From Desulfobacteraceae bacterium (GTDB lineage: Bacteria > Desulfobacterota > Desulfobacteria > Desulfobacterales > ETH-SRB1), in the NCBI GenBank assembly GCA_030638305.1, contig DAOWEW010000194.1, positions 1 through 6,107 of the forward strand: a stretch of DNA of 6,107 nucleotides. Direction: 5' to 3'. Positions 4,632 through 6,107 of the stretch are shown piece after piece; the first letter of the stretch is position 1; every line of letters begins with the position of its first letter. The translations under genes were made by a program, and so were the position numbers. The notes under the pieces were generated by a model. That model made no database searches and was not told the DNA's origin. It saw only the letters and a program-made list of their open reading frames with translations.

Positions 4632-6107
4632 TTGAATGATAATACCATACCTGTAATTACGATTCGTGTAATATTCTGTCTTTTATTCGGAATTCTTTTT
4701 TCTGCTTTACCTGAAGCCAAAACCGTTTGTGCTCAGGAAATTACGGAAAGAGGTATTACACTGTTGGAGGCGGTTCGTGCAACTTTGGTTCACCAACCCA
4801 ATATCCGCCTTCAGGGAGAACAGGTAAAAGGTCAAAAAGGCATTCTTCAGTCTGCAAGAGGAGAATTTGACATAAAATTAGGGGTATCTGCAGGCTATGG
4901 TCACGAAGCAATTCCCCTTTCCAAACAGCAGAAAATATTGCAAGGCACTTCAAAAACAGAGACTGACACTACGTCGTACAGATTAAGTATCAGCAAGCAA
5001 TACCGTTCAGGTCTGACTGTAAATCCTGTGGTTAGTCTCAACCGCACCAGAATTTCACCTTCTTCCTCTGATCCGGCCAATGATGCCCGGGTCGATTTTC
5101 TTGTAATATTGCCATTATTAAGAGACAGGGGGGCACAAGCCAATGCAGCGGATGAAATAGCTGCTGAAAAAGAATATGAGATAAGCCTTCTTGAATTGCG
5201 CCATACTATTTCGGAAAATGTATTGAATACGGTTGTAGCTTATTGGAACTATGTTGCTGCCGGTAGTGAACTCAATCAATTAAAACAGTCGGAATCCATG
5301 GCAGAGGCCCTTGTCAGGGAAATTAAAATTTTTATTAAAGCTGGTGCACGTCCTGCTGCTGACCTTGAACAAATACTGGCTAATCTGGCAGTCAAAACCG
5401 CATCAAGAATAGCAGGTGAACAAAACCTTTTCGAGGCCAGACAATATCTCGGTCTATTAATGGGGCTGCCATTTGATGGGATCAGATCTCTGCCTGATCC
5501 TGGTGATGAATTTCCTCGAATCAGAACTCAGGAGATAGCGCAACTCAATGAATCAATCAACGATCTAATTGAGCAAGCGCTGGTGAAACGCGCAGATTAT
5601 CTGGCGTCACAAATACAACAAAGTGTTAAAAAAACTCTGGTAAAGGCCGCAGAAAACAGGCTCTTACCCCGGTTGGATCTTAATTGTAATCTGGGCTACT
5701 CAGGGCTTGATCAAGGCAATGAGTTTTCAGAGTTCATTAGTCCTTTATATACAAATGTTCCTGGATTAAGTTTCTCCCTGTCGCTTGATTATGAGTGGCC
5801 GGTTGCAAACAACTCTGCCCGTGGAATTCTGCTGCAGAAAGAATCAGCCTATCAGCAGAGTCTTATCTCAACCGGTGATCTTGCAAAGAATATCAGCTCA
5901 GGTGTTCTGGTAGCTATATTCGGGCTTGGAAACAGCGAGTTGGAACTTGCCAAGTCTCAGGAAGCTGTTCGATCTTACCGAACGGCTCTGGATAACGAAA
6001 AAAAGAAATTTAAATTAGGGATATCCACGTTGCTTGATTTGATCCAGACTGAAGACAGTCTTATCAATGCCCTGCTTAATGAAATCTCGGCACAGCGTAA
6101 GCTCAGC
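4632..6107 (+). CDS. TolC-family outer-membrane efflux protein (3' end beyond window)
   Basis: An open frame of 492 codons that reaches the window edge without a stop. It encodes the outer-membrane channel that would complete this exporter. Residues 1-34 form a signal peptide: a short N-region ending in Arg12, a hydrophobic core at about 13-27, and a likely cleavage site VCA|QE after Ala34. Two TolC-type repeats follow. The first, about 42-285, begins GITLLEAVRATLVHQPNIRL and ends near LMGLP (276-280). The second runs from about 305 to the edge, with ALVKRADYLASQIQ and later FKLGISTLLDLIQTEDSL, typical of OEP-domain helices. Family members usually have 450-550 residues, so only a short C-terminal piece is probably missing. 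TTG is chosen because a TAA directly precedes it, the other nearby ATG (4636) is out of frame, and a ribosome binding site is well placed. The foldback element separates it from the ABC gene. Confidence 0.92.
   Translation, partial: MNDNTIPVITIRVIFCLLFGILFSALPEAKTVCAQEITERGITLLEAVRATLVHQPNIRLQGEQVKGQKGILQSARGEFDIKLGVSAGYGHEAIPLSKQQKILQGTSKTETDTTSYRLSISKQYRSGLTVNPVVSLNRTRISPSSSDPANDARVDFLVILPLLRDRGAQANAADEIAAEKEYEISLLELRHTISENVLNTVVAYWNYVAAGSELNQLKQSESMAEALVREIKIFIKAGARPAADLEQILANLAVKTASRIAGEQNLFEARQYLGLLMGLPFDGIRSLPDPGDEFPRIRTQEIAQLNESINDLIEQALVKRADYLASQIQQSVKKTLVKAAENRLLPRLDLNCNLGYSGLDQGNEFSEFISPLYTNVPGLSFSLSLDYEWPVANNSARGILLQKESAYQQSLISTGDLAKNISSGVLVAIFGLGNSELELAKSQEAVRSYRTALDNEKKKFKLGISTLLDLIQTEDSLINALLNEISAQRKLS

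Overview
The window comes from a Gram-negative bacterium. It encodes a periplasmic adaptor and a TolC-type outer-membrane protein, and it uses clear Shine-Dalgarno sites (AAGGAGG-like) at the peptide genes. Those sites argue against Bacteroidota, although the adaptor and the peptidase-ABC protein resemble exporters often seen there. Moderate GC and repeat-rich intergenic DNA would fit something like a Desulfobacterota genome, but that is a guess from style and not a demonstrated assignment.

Layout, all genes on the + strand. 1-122 is probably the 3' end of an unrecognised upstream gene. 123-356 and 363-593 are two paralogous small precursor peptides with 39-residue double-glycine leaders ending LSNxDLENxAGG. 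Their cores are unlike each other except for a shared LYGIxP motif, present twice in the first and once in the second. 607-642 is a 14-bp hairpin that could act as a partial terminator between peptides and exporter. 653-826 holds a decayed reading frame with a recognisable TPR motif. 831-943 is an array of 7-bp repeats in inverted orientation, bracketed by an 11-bp direct repeat. 952-2118 encodes an HlyD-type membrane fusion protein, and 2136-4292 an ABC exporter with an N-terminal C39 leader peptidase. 4288-4576 is a non-coding foldback element with perfect 27-bp terminal inverted repeats, the left of which contains the ABC stop codon. 4632-6107 is a TolC-family outer-membrane factor that starts at TTG and runs off the window without a stop.

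Together the genes form a peptide secretion cassette. The C39 domain should cut the precursors after Gly-Gly while the ABC protein exports the core, and the HlyD adaptor and TolC channel should carry it through the periplasm and outer membrane. No modifying enzyme or immunity gene is visible inside the window, so whether the LYGIxP peptides are modified, and what they do, is open. The peptide cores are the most likely novel element here; I do not recognise them as a named family.
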